From: Cryobacterium sp. Y82
Lineage (GTDB): Bacteria > Actinomycetota > Actinomycetes > Actinomycetales > Microbacteriaceae
Reading direction: 5' to 3'
Assembly: GCF_002929495.1 (NCBI RefSeq)
Contig: NZ_PJJJ01000032.1
Span: 28,033-92,032, forward strand
DNA: 64,000 nt
Part shown: one piece after another, positions 33,396-41,047 of the stretch
Numbering within the stretch: the stretch's first letter is position 1
How the letters are laid out: each line of letters starts with the position of its first letter
Translations under genes and position numbers: made by a program
The notes under the pieces: generated by a model
Told to the model about the DNA's origin: nothing
Seen by the model: the letters and a program-made list of their open reading frames with translations, nothing else
Database searches by the model: none

Positions 33396-34029
33396 GGCTA
33401 CCGACGCACAGCCGGCGGACGCACAGCCGGCGGAAACGGCTAGATCGACCGACGCCACCCTGCTCGCGGCCGTTGAGCTGGCGCGCACGGCGCTGCTGGA
33501 GATCACGACCGACGACACTATCGGCGAGGTCCTTGGCCACATCGACGAAGGCGACCTCGTGGTGTCGCTGTTGTTTGACTGCCTGCTGACCGGCTATCCG
33601 GGCTGGCGCTGGACGGTCAGTCTTGCGCGGGTCGACGAGAATTCCGAGCCGAAGGTTCTTGAAACCGAGCTGACTCCCGGTGATGACTCCTTGCTCGCGC
33701 CCGAGTGGGTGCCGTGGTCGGATCGTCTCGTCGACGACGACATGACAGCGGATGATGACGAGTCTGACGAGGACGAGGATGAGGACGAGGACGAGGACTC
33801 CGACGACGCGGACGCAGACAATGCGGAGTCAGACGAAGATACGGACGACGACGCAGACTCGGCCGACGACGACGCGGATGACTCCCTCGATGCTCTGGAC
33901 GGCATCGACTTCGACGAAGCGCTAGCGGCGGCGGAACTGAACCCAGGCGAACCCCACGAGGCCGACGCCGACGCCGGTCACAGTGCACCACAGCCACCAA
34001 CCCGGTCCCGGCGCGCTCGCCGCGCCTGA
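33388..34029 (+). CDS. DUF3027 protein
   Basis: A 213-residue actinobacterial protein. The DUF3027 core (about 30-112) contains VSLLFDCLLTGYPGWRW and PEWVPWSDRL. It is followed by a long Asp/Glu tract (about 118-172), then a basic C-terminus. The function is unknown. It is the second gene of a unit with the cold-shock protein (eight-base overlap). Its last 108 bases are overlapped on the opposite strand by the DUF2530 gene. Confidence 0.9.
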   Translation: MPEATDAQPADAQPAETARSTDATLLAAVELARTALLEITTDDTIGEVLGHIDEGDLVVSLLFDCLLTGYPGWRWTVSLARVDENSEPKVLETELTPGDDSLLAPEWVPWSDRLVDDDMTADDDESDEDEDEDEDEDSDDADADNAESDEDTDDDADSADDDADDSLDALDGIDFDEALAAAELNPGEPHEADADAGHSAPQPPTRSRRARRA

Positions 34030-34182
34030 TTTTGCGGTGCCCGGCGCCGTTACCTCAATGAAGAGGGCGGCGCCGAGAGCTACCAGCCAGAGCAGGGTGC
34101 CGACGAACAGTGCCGTGCGGGCATCCGTTCTAGCAGGCAGCGGATCGGGTCGGCGTTCGCTGTCTTTCAACCAGAGACGCAT
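33922..34182 (-). CDS. DUF2530 small membrane protein
   Basis: An 86-residue protein of the DUF2530 family with two membrane segments (about 22-43 and 60-80). It begins MRLWLKDSERRPDPL, typical of the family. AAAGGATC lies before ATG 34182. The 3' part runs 108 bases into the DUF3027 gene on the other strand. DUF3027 and DUF2530 genes are normal neighbours in actinobacteria. Confidence 0.85.
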   Translation of the reverse strand: MRLWLKDSERRPDPLPARTDARTALFVGTLLWLVALGAALFIEVTAPGTAKSGAASAPGPGWWLWCTVTGVGVGLVGFAWVQFRRR

Positions 34183-34212
34183 CGTGCGATCCTTTCGTTG
34201 TGTTTTGTGCTG

Positions 34213-35343
<1,131 letters not shown>

Positions 35344-35363
35344 GTTGCCCTGCCGCGGGCGGG

Positions 35364-35369
35364 TAGGCT
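35364..35369 (+). promoter_or_regulatory. candidate -10 element for the DtxR-family gene
   Basis: TAGGCT would start a message with a leader of about 90 bases. It is only 21 bases from the divergent serC -10 element. Confidence 0.4.
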
Positions 35370-35464
35370 TGTGACGCTGTGCGGGCCACTACCGAGGCCG
35401 CCAACGGAGCGCCGTTCTATCAGTCGATGAGCGGTGCGCGCACGAGCCGAATGAAGGGCTGCGG

Positions 35465-36184
35465 ATGAGCGATCTGATCGACACGACCGAAATGTATCTC
35501 CGCACCATCCTCGACCTGGAGGAAGAACAGATCGTGCCCCTGCGGGCCCGCATCTCCGAACGACTCGGACACTCCGGTCCGACCGTCTCGCAGACCGTCG
35601 CCCGCATGGAACGTGACGGCCTCGTCATCGTGTCCGGCGATCGGCACCTGGAACTAACCCCAACCGGCCGCAGCAAAGCCGTGCACGTAATGCGCAAGCA
35701 TCGTCTGGCCGAACGCCTACTCAGCGACGTGATCGGTCTCGAATGGGAGTTCGTGCACGATGAAGCCTGCCGCTGGGAACACGTGATGAGCGAGCAGGTC
35801 GAACGTAAAATTTTGGAGATGCTCGGTCACCCGACCGAATCTCCCTACGGCAACCCGATTCCGGGCCTGGACGAACTCGGTGATTCCCCTGCGGTCGCGT
35901 TCATGGCCGGCGTGACCAACGTTCTTTCCGTGGTGGCGAGTTCGACTGCGCCGGTAACGGCGGTCATCCGTCGTCTTGGTGAACCGGTGCAGTTCGACCC
36001 TGAGCTGCTCCTGCAGCTCAAGCAGAGCGGCGTCATGCCCGGCGCGACCGGGGTGTTTTCAGCCGCCGGATCGTACGTTCTAGTTCAGGTCGAAGGTTTC
36101 GGTGCCGGGTTAGAGCTGCCCAATGAGGTCGCCGGGCACATCTTCGTCACCACACCGACCGGCTACAGCCCGGTCGCTCACTGA
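35465..36184 (+). CDS. ideR: DtxR/IdeR-family iron-dependent repressor
   Basis: A 239-residue metal-sensing repressor. It has an N-terminal winged helix (about 1-73; GPTVSQTVARMERDGLV), a dimerisation and metal domain (about 74-140), and a C-terminal SH3-like domain (about 150-230). The primary metal ligands fall exactly on DtxR numbering: C102, E105 and H106 in the string CRWEH. Cys at 102 favours iron over manganese. GAAGGG stands before ATG 35465. It should repress iron-uptake genes when iron is plentiful. Confidence 0.93.
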   Translation: MSDLIDTTEMYLRTILDLEEEQIVPLRARISERLGHSGPTVSQTVARMERDGLVIVSGDRHLELTPTGRSKAVHVMRKHRLAERLLSDVIGLEWEFVHDEACRWEHVMSEQVERKILEMLGHPTESPYGNPIPGLDELGDSPAVAFMAGVTNVLSVVASSTAPVTAVIRRLGEPVQFDPELLLQLKQSGVMPGATGVFSAAGSYVLVQVEGFGAGLELPNEVAGHIFVTTPTGYSPVAH

Positions 36185-36278
36185 CGCTGCGCCGGGTTCT
36201 CAGCGCGTTGAATCGATCCAGTCGTCTCGACCTGCTAACTGGTTCGTTACCAATCCGTTAGAAATGTGCCGTTTCAGG

Positions 36279-36307
36279 GTGACAAATGGGCGTCGCTCTT
36301 GTAGCCT
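36279..36307 (+). promoter_or_regulatory. promoter of the NlpC/P60 gene
   Basis: GTGACA (36279-36284), a 17-base spacer, then TAGCCT (36302-36307). Predicted start near 36314, leaving a leader of about 139 bases. Confidence 0.55.
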
Positions 36308-36313
36308 CGGGAT

Positions 36314-36452
36314 GTCCCACAGACCATGAAAGGTCGAAGGACTCTGATCAAGACGCCTGCTTGCCCCGTCTCTTGATCTACGAACACACCCGCGATTAGC
36401 GAAGTGGACGGGACAACAACCTAGTGTTGTCGAGGCGCCGGAGGTTAAAACT
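36314..36452 (+). promoter_or_regulatory. structured 5' leader of the NlpC/P60 gene
   Basis: A leader of about 139 bases with two visible hairpins: GACC-ATGAAA-GGTC (36322-36335) and GATCAAGA (36346-36353)/TCTTGATC (36371-36378). The ribosome site GGAGG (36440-36444) is at its end. I found no GGGGAACC-type core of the c-di-AMP riboswitch that precedes some actinobacterial wall hydrolases. It may be an unclassified RNA element. Confidence 0.4.
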
Positions 36453-37271
36453 TTGGCTGCATTAGGAACAAGAAGGTCCCGTCGCGGGCTGAACCGCGCA
36501 TCGGATTCTCTGGAAAAAGTGGAATCGTCGGCACACTCTTACCGTGCCGTGCCTCGGGTGGCACCGAAGAAGCGACGTGGCGGTATCGCCAACATCGTCG
36601 TCATGACCCTCGCTACCGGCCTTGTTGCCACAATGGCCCTTCCGGCATACGCCTTTGCTCCCGGCTCGAAAGATGCCTCCTTCAAGGCCACCGAATCCAC
36701 GGAGATGTCCAAGGCGCAAGCGCAGGCCGTTGATGTCGATGCCCAGGCGGCAACCGTGAGCGTTGCCCGAGAGGGTTTCACTGCGACCACGCCCGAAGAG
36801 CTGGCGGCAACCGCCGCTGCCGCCGCGGCGGAAACCCGTCGCGTTGAAGTCGCCGCGCAGATGACCTCCTATGCCGCGAGCTATTCCGGCCCGAGTGTTG
36901 CCGACTTCCTGGCAAACCCGACCTATCCAAATTTCGATCTCGCATCCGTTTTCAATGTGGCCTCGCAGTACCAGGGCACACCGTATGTCTACGGCGGCGC
37001 TACGCCAGCCGGGTTCGACTGCTCAGGCTTCATCATGTACGTCTACGCGCAGTTCGGAATTAGCCTGCCGCACTCCTCTGTTGGCCAGGGAGCGGCCGGA
37101 ACGAAGATCTCGATCGAAGACGCCGTGCCGGGCGATCTCGTGATCATGGACGGTCACGATGGCTTCTACGCCGGCAATGGAAACATCCTGCACGCGCCGT
37201 ACACCGGCCAGTCCGTGCGGATCCAGCCCATCTGGACCAGCGACTACTACATCGTGCGGATCGGCATCTAA
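36453..37271 (+). CDS. secreted NlpC/P60 peptidoglycan hydrolase
   Basis: A 272-residue cell-wall endopeptidase. A basic N-terminus and one membrane/signal segment (about 48-68) precede an Ala-rich helical linker and a C-terminal NlpC/P60 domain (about 160-272). The catalytic residues are C190 (FDCSGF), H235 and H247 (ILHAP). The start is TTG at 36453, fixed by GGAGG eight bases upstream. It should cut stem peptides of peptidoglycan outside the cell. The leader is long and structured, suggesting RNA-level control. Confidence 0.92.
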   Translation: MAALGTRRSRRGLNRASDSLEKVESSAHSYRAVPRVAPKKRRGGIANIVVMTLATGLVATMALPAYAFAPGSKDASFKATESTEMSKAQAQAVDVDAQAATVSVAREGFTATTPEELAATAAAAAAETRRVEVAAQMTSYAASYSGPSVADFLANPTYPNFDLASVFNVASQYQGTPYVYGGATPAGFDCSGFIMYVYAQFGISLPHSSVGQGAAGTKISIEDAVPGDLVIMDGHDGFYAGNGNILHAPYTGQSVRIQPIWTSDYYIVRIGI

Positions 37272-37310
37272 TTCGCCCCTTCCGGTGAACACTGGGTAAC
37301 AGCTCACACG

Positions 37311-37343
37311 AATGGCGCATACAGGTTTACCTGTTGCGCCATT
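37311..37343 (+). terminator. hairpin after the NlpC/P60 gene
   Basis: Left arm AATGGCGCATACAGG (37311-37325) and right arm CCTGTTGCGCCATT (37330-37343) with one bulged T and loop TTTA. Confidence 0.75.
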
Positions 37344-37395
37344 TGTGGGTTAACCTAGTGCCCTGATGTAGTTTGTAGGTCCGAAAGGAGAGCCA

Positions 37396-37509
37396 ATGCA
37401 TAAGCGACGCACTATCCACACCATGGATGTGCGCGGTCGCGAGTGCTTTCGGCATAGTTGTCAGAGCGAGAAGAGCTGTGTGAGCAGCCAGAAGGCGTTG
37501 TCATTGTGA
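37396..37509 (+). CDS. 37-residue Cys-containing small ORF
   Basis: A short reading frame with a strong ribosome site (GAAAGGAGAG) before ATG 37396. The product is basic, with three Cys (positions 17, 22 and 28), and ends SQKALSL. The stop codon lies in the right arm of a strong rho-independent terminator. It could be a leader peptide, a small secreted or metal-binding peptide, or a stand-alone small gene. I know no homologue. Confidence 0.45.
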   Translation: MHKRRTIHTMDVRGRECFRHSCQSEKSCVSSQKALSL

Positions 37510-37523
37510 CGGCGCCTTTTTTT
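37492..37523 (+). terminator. rho-independent terminator overlapping the small ORF
   Basis: AAGGCGTTGTCA (37492-37503) pairs with TGACGGCGCCTT (37507-37518) with two G-U pairs and a 3-base loop, then seven T (37517-37523). Confidence 0.88.
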
Positions 37524-37617
37524 GTACTCTTTTTCGCCCCGTCGCGCTCCAGTTCTTCACGCATCGGATGTAGTTCGAATGGCTGGAAGCCGTCCAGCCT
37601 CCTTCGAAAGGGAGCGC

Positions 37618-38115
37618 ATGCGCACACTGGTACTCAATGCGGGCTATGAGCCCCTCGCCGTCGTCTCGTTCAAACGAGCGCTCATTCTGGTGATGAATCA
37701 GAAAGCCACGATCGTGCAGTCCGATCAGGGCCATCCCGTTTTCGCGGCCTCGGGCTCGTGGGATCGTCCGAGCGTCATTCTGCTCACGCGGTACGTGCGC
37801 ATCCCCATGTCGCGACTGGTTCCGGTCAGTCGCCGCGGAGTCTTGCGCCGTGACGAGCATCGTTGCTGCTACTGCGGCAAGTCGGCGGCCACGATTGACC
37901 ACGTGTTGCCGCGTTCGCGCGGTGGCCGTGATACCTGGGACAACCTCGCCGCGTGCTGTCTAAGGTGCAATAACCTCAAGAGCAACCACACTCCGGCCGA
38001 AATGGGCTGGGAGCTGCGCTTCACTCCGCGGATGCCTCAGGGCACTACCTGGATTGTGCGCGGAGTCGAGCGCCCCGAGCAGGAATGGGACGCCTATCTG
38101 GCCCCGGCCGCCTAG
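37618..38115 (+). CDS. HNH endonuclease-family protein
   Basis: A 165-residue protein with a C-terminal HNH domain: a CYCG and CLRC zinc ribbon around IDHVLPRSRGG and WDNLAACC. It begins MRTLVLNAGYEPL, typical of the actinobacterial HNH family seen next to wall and housekeeping genes. AAAGGGAG precedes ATG 37618. Members are probably nucleases, but the biological role is unknown. No restriction or phage genes flank it on this side. Confidence 0.9.
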   Translation: MRTLVLNAGYEPLAVVSFKRALILVMNQKATIVQSDQGHPVFAASGSWDRPSVILLTRYVRIPMSRLVPVSRRGVLRRDEHRCCYCGKSAATIDHVLPRSRGGRDTWDNLAACCLRCNNLKSNHTPAEMGWELRFTPRMPQGTTWIVRGVERPEQEWDAYLAPAA

Positions 38116-38148
38116 CGCGGCGATTTACCGCCGGGGCAACAGGCGACA

Positions 38149-38166
38149 TTGTGATCATCATCACAA
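38149..38166. promoter_or_regulatory. CRP/GlxR-type palindromic site
   Basis: TTGTGATCATCATCACAA is a perfect palindrome of 7-base arms and includes TGTGA-N6-TCACA, the CRP/GlxR consensus. It lies between the HNH gene stop and tRNA-Arg, about 90 bases from the tRNA. Confidence 0.6.
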
Positions 38167-38252
38167 GCGTGTTGACGGGGCGGTGCGTGCCACGCGACAA
38201 CGCGGGCGGCGCGCTCGACCGAGCGGACTGATCGGCTAAACTTGCCGGACCA

Positions 38253-38327
38253 GCCTCTGTAGCTCAGTGGAAGAGCAATTCCGTCCTAAGGAAATGGCCG
38301 GGGGTTCGAATCCCTCCAGGGGCACCA
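38253..38327 (+). tRNA. tRNA-Arg (anticodon CCT)
   Basis: Acceptor GCCTCTG/CAGGGGC (one G-U), D stem GCTC/GAGC, anticodon loop GTCCTAA and T loop TTCGAAT. CCA is encoded. The first anticodon-stem pair is A-A. It reads AGG. The decayed integrase just downstream makes it a likely integration site. Confidence 0.95.
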
Positions 38328-38336
38328 CGCTTGAAG

Positions 38337-38374
38337 GCCCTACATCCCTTGTAAACAATGGGCTGTAGGGCTTT
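38337..38374 (+). terminator. terminator of tRNA-Arg
   Basis: GCCCTACATCCCTTG (38337-38351) pairs with the arm 38356-38371 around TAAA with small mismatches, followed by TTT. Confidence 0.8.
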
Positions 38375-38395
38375 CGCCATTCTGAGGAATGGCCG

Positions 38396-38416
38396 TTTGC
38401 CCACATTTTGCCCACA
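38396..38416 (+). repeat. tandem TTTGCCCACA repeat
   Basis: Two identical 10-base copies, at 38396-38405 and 38407-38416, lie between tRNA-Arg and the integrase remnant. Position and form suggest integrase arm-type binding sites. Confidence 0.45.
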
Positions 38417-38553
38417 CCTCAAAAAATTTAGGTCTAATCTGACGTTGGTAAAATAGCGTAAAACTGGCATTTGAACGTGCAACGGGGACACCCTGCCAAG
38501 GGTTTTTGAGGCCGCTCCTCAAGATCGAAAACCGGCCCCGACGGCGTGAATCG

Positions 38554-38955
38554 TTACGGCAGCGTGTCCGACCTGGCCTTTGCAATATGCAGCGCGATCG
38601 CCACGGCGTCAAGATCGTCAAACAGGTCGGCATGGGTGTCCAGGGTCCTCGCCGCTGAGGCGTGCCCCGGCATGCGCTGCACCGCCTTCACGTTTGCGCC
38701 GGCCGAGATCGCCAAGGACGCTACGGTATGCCGCAAATCATGCGGCGTCAGCCCAATAGGAATGGACGAATCGGTCAGGCGTGCGCGTTTCCGGGCTCCC
38801 GCGAACCAGCCGTCACCGTGGGTCGGCGTGGCCAAATAGATGTTGCCATCGCAGAACACGAGCTGGTTGCGCTGTTTGCCGGCGATCTGATCTGTCAGCG
38901 GCGCTTCGAGAAAGGCAGGAAAGGGCACGCTGCACATCTCGTAGCCCTTGGAGGA
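38554..38955 (-). pseudogene. tyrosine recombinase (phage integrase) C-terminal remnant
   Basis: Only the C-terminal catalytic part of a phage-type integrase is left (about 130 residues). The box HDLRHT and the His in PGHASAA are present, but the nucleophile in the usual TLDTYADLF segment is His (TLDTHADLF). The N-terminal half is gone; upstream sequence in the same frame shows no integrase similarity. It points toward tRNA-Arg, as for an element inserted at that tRNA. No matching attachment repeat is seen elsewhere in the window. It is inactive by loss of both N-terminus and catalytic Tyr. Confidence 0.85.
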
Positions 38956-39065
38956 ACGACTGCAGATCGCGGCCTTGCACCTGGGTGGTACCGGCGTGCG
39001 GGCGAACACTGCTCTGGTGGGCCGGTCTGCTGCCACGATCAGTGCGGTGTTTCCGGCTAGGCAGG

Positions 39066-39760
39066 AGATGCGGGTCAGTCCGGAAGCCATCTGCCAGACG
39101 CTTTATGGGGGCGGCCGGGGCGGCTTGCGCGGTGATCTGCATCAGCACTTGCGCACCGGCCGCGCCATCCGGCGTCCGAGACGGCCTGCTGCGAAGAACT
39201 CGGGCAAGATCCCGGACATGACCATGATCAGTGAGCGGCCGCCGGAGGTTTCCGGCCGCGCCGTGCCGGGGCATTGGGAAAGGGATCTAATCTTGGGATC
39301 ACACTGCCGGTCGGCGATCGCTCCGTGTGTGGAGCGTCAGACACGGTTCACGATGCTGGTCCACCTCCCCGGTGACCCAGCGCAATCACGGTTCGTGATG
39401 GGCTGTTGGCCGCCATCAAGACCCTCCCCGAGCACTTGGAGAAGACTCTGACGGGGGATCAGGGAACTGAGCTGGCCCAACACCGGCAGATCACAATGGC
39501 CACCACGATGGCTATCTACTTCTGTGATCCACACTCGCCGTGGCAGCGGGGCACCAACGAAAACACCAACGGTCTGCTACGCCACTATTTCCCCACAGGC
39601 ACCGACTCATCCGTCCATTCGCCCGAGCGGCTACTCGAAGTCGCTACCGAACTCAACAATCGACCCCGCAAAACACTCGACGGCAGCACACCCGCTCAAG
39701 CCATGCAACGACTATTATCAGAGCCAGAACAGCCCATCGTTGCGACGACCGGTTGAATCC
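39066..39760 (+). mobile_element. IS30-family transposase remnant, frameshifted
   Basis: The C-terminal DDE part of an IS30-type transposase in two frames. The first frame runs from about 39068 (MRVSPEAICQTLY; VPGHWERDLI, ERQTRFTML). The second runs to 39756 (TGDQGTELAQHRQI; FCDPHSPWQRGTNENTNGLL; LNNRPRKTLDGSTPAQA). The shift is at about 39378-39392. The N-terminal third is missing. Just after the stop, CGACCGGTTGAATCC resembles an IS30-type terminal repeat (right end near 39760). No left end is visible. The copy is dead. Confidence 0.88.
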
Positions 39761-39861
39761 GCCGTTCCCCTTGCGGTTACATGGTTCGCTGAGAGTCGTC
39801 ATACGGCGCCATCCGGGTGCGGGGCACTTTTGTGAATTGGTCGACACGACAGACTTGGGTG

Positions 39862-40278
39862 ATGACCAACATTGATTCGCTTCCCATCGCGGAGGTCGGA
39901 TTCCCCGGGCCGCTCCGCGACAAGCTTGTTTCCGCTATCTGCGATGGACGTAAGACCTCGACGACGTCTTTTGTGGCGGAGTATCAGATTGAAAACGAGC
40001 CTTTGCCTCAGGTTGGTTCACGCCAGGCTGTCGTGGATTCGGAGGGGCGTCGACTCGTAACCATCGAAACAACGGATGTTGAACAGGTTCGGTTATCCGA
40101 TGTGCCGTGGGAGCATGCGCGCGACGAGGGCGAAGGGCATTCGTCGTTATCTGAGTGGCGTATCGCGCACGAGCGATTTTGGGAGGATGATGAACTGCGG
40201 GCCTTTCCGATGGACCCAACTTTTGTTGTGGATGACAACACACTTGTGGTGCTTGAACGGTTTAGAGTCTTGGACTGA
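39862..40278 (+). CDS. ASCH-domain protein
   Basis: A 138-residue protein with an ASCH domain, a PUA-like fold predicted to bind RNA or modified nucleotides. The conserved G-x-K-x-T segment is DGRKTSTTSF. VVDSEGRRLVTIETTDVE and FVVDDNTLVVLERFRV fit the beta barrel. Its base composition is less GC-rich than that of the neighbours. It follows the dead transposase by 100 bases and may have arrived with the island. ATG 39862 is chosen for length; a CAGACT hexamer lies six bases upstream. Confidence 0.85.
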   Translation: MTNIDSLPIAEVGFPGPLRDKLVSAICDGRKTSTTSFVAEYQIENEPLPQVGSRQAVVDSEGRRLVTIETTDVEQVRLSDVPWEHARDEGEGHSSLSEWRIAHERFWEDDELRAFPMDPTFVVDDNTLVVLERFRVLD

Positions 40279-40416
40279 TCCCGCTGAGCGTTTCCGCCAG
40301 GGGTACTTCGGCTGGAGGCTGTAGCGGTGCCGCGCAGCGGCTGCGACGCTGGCAAGATAACGCGTTGTCCCCGCAAGCGTGCCGACAACAAGGGCCTGTC
40401 CCAAATCTACGGCGGG

Positions 40417-40422
40417 CATAAT
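40417..40422 (+). promoter_or_regulatory. -10 element of a leaderless promoter
   Basis: CATAAT, six bases, then the ATG at 40429. Confidence 0.5.
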
Positions 40423-40428
40423 GTCGGC

Positions 40429-40773
40429 ATGACCAAACACTGGACGCCACTCGCTCTCGTCTATCTCGGGCTGGGTCTCGCCGGGCTCGCTGGGACCTGG
40501 ACCTACAACGTTCTCGCGATCGTGCAGATGCGCAACTTCATCGGCGACTGGATGGACAGCGGACCGGCGGTCTCGTCGCTCACCGTTGACTTGCTCATCG
40601 CGGCGGTGGCCGGGAGCATCCTGATCATCGTTGAGGCGCGACGGCTCGGTATGAAGCGAGGCTGGCTTTATGTCGCCCTCTCGGGAGTCACCGCCTTCGC
40701 CTTCACGTTCCCGCTGTTCCTCGCGATGCGCGAGCGCGCTCTGGAAACGGCGCGTGAAAAGGTGCTGGATTAA
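40429..40773 (+). CDS. DUF2834 membrane protein
   Basis: A 114-residue membrane protein with three membrane segments (about 8-28, 45-66 and 77-96). The motif WTYNVLAIVQM and the spacing fit DUF2834. The function is unknown. The frame is open 34 codons upstream, but only the ATG at 40429 has a promoter-like CATAAT at leaderless spacing and begins at the first membrane segment. Confidence 0.8.
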   Translation: MTKHWTPLALVYLGLGLAGLAGTWTYNVLAIVQMRNFIGDWMDSGPAVSSLTVDLLIAAVAGSILIIVEARRLGMKRGWLYVALSGVTAFAFTFPLFLAMRERALETAREKVLD

Positions 40774-41047
40774 ACGGGCTGCAGGATACTCGTTTCGGCT
40801 CGTGATGGTCCTGGTTTTACTCGGCCAGAACCGCCGATCCCAAGGGTCTCAGCGAGGAGAACTCAAATGGGAACCCATACGCTGGCGTCTACTTCTAGAT
40901 GTTCGTGATGAGAGCGACGGCAACGGCGAGCGACGACAAGCCGAAGGCCGCCTCGATCGTGTGCGGCACCCGCACGTTCCGAGAGAGTTCTAGACTGGTA
41001 CTTTCGCGGCGTGCCGTACTACTGCCACGACCTGAACGAGGAGTCGT
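40774..41047. other. non-coding gap before the Pls-like gene
   Basis: A 274-base gap. No complete gene is seen. On the minus strand, 40895-40990 could encode a short membrane-protein tail (VPHTIEAAFGLSSLAVAVAL), perhaps a gene remnant. The ribosome site GAGGAG at 41038-41043 belongs to the next gene. Confidence 0.5.

Noticed and set aside
36314-36452. c-di-AMP (ydaO-type) riboswitch before the NlpC/P60 gene
   Set aside because: The expected core strings of that riboswitch are not seen. I keep only a generic structured-leader call.
38305-38327. attL/attR pair from the tRNA-Arg 3' end
   Set aside because: I found no second copy of the tRNA 3' end sequence downstream within the window, so island limits cannot be set this way.
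38264-38491. Minus-strand short frame over tRNA-Arg and its terminator
   Set aside because: It overlaps a certain tRNA and has no protein features.
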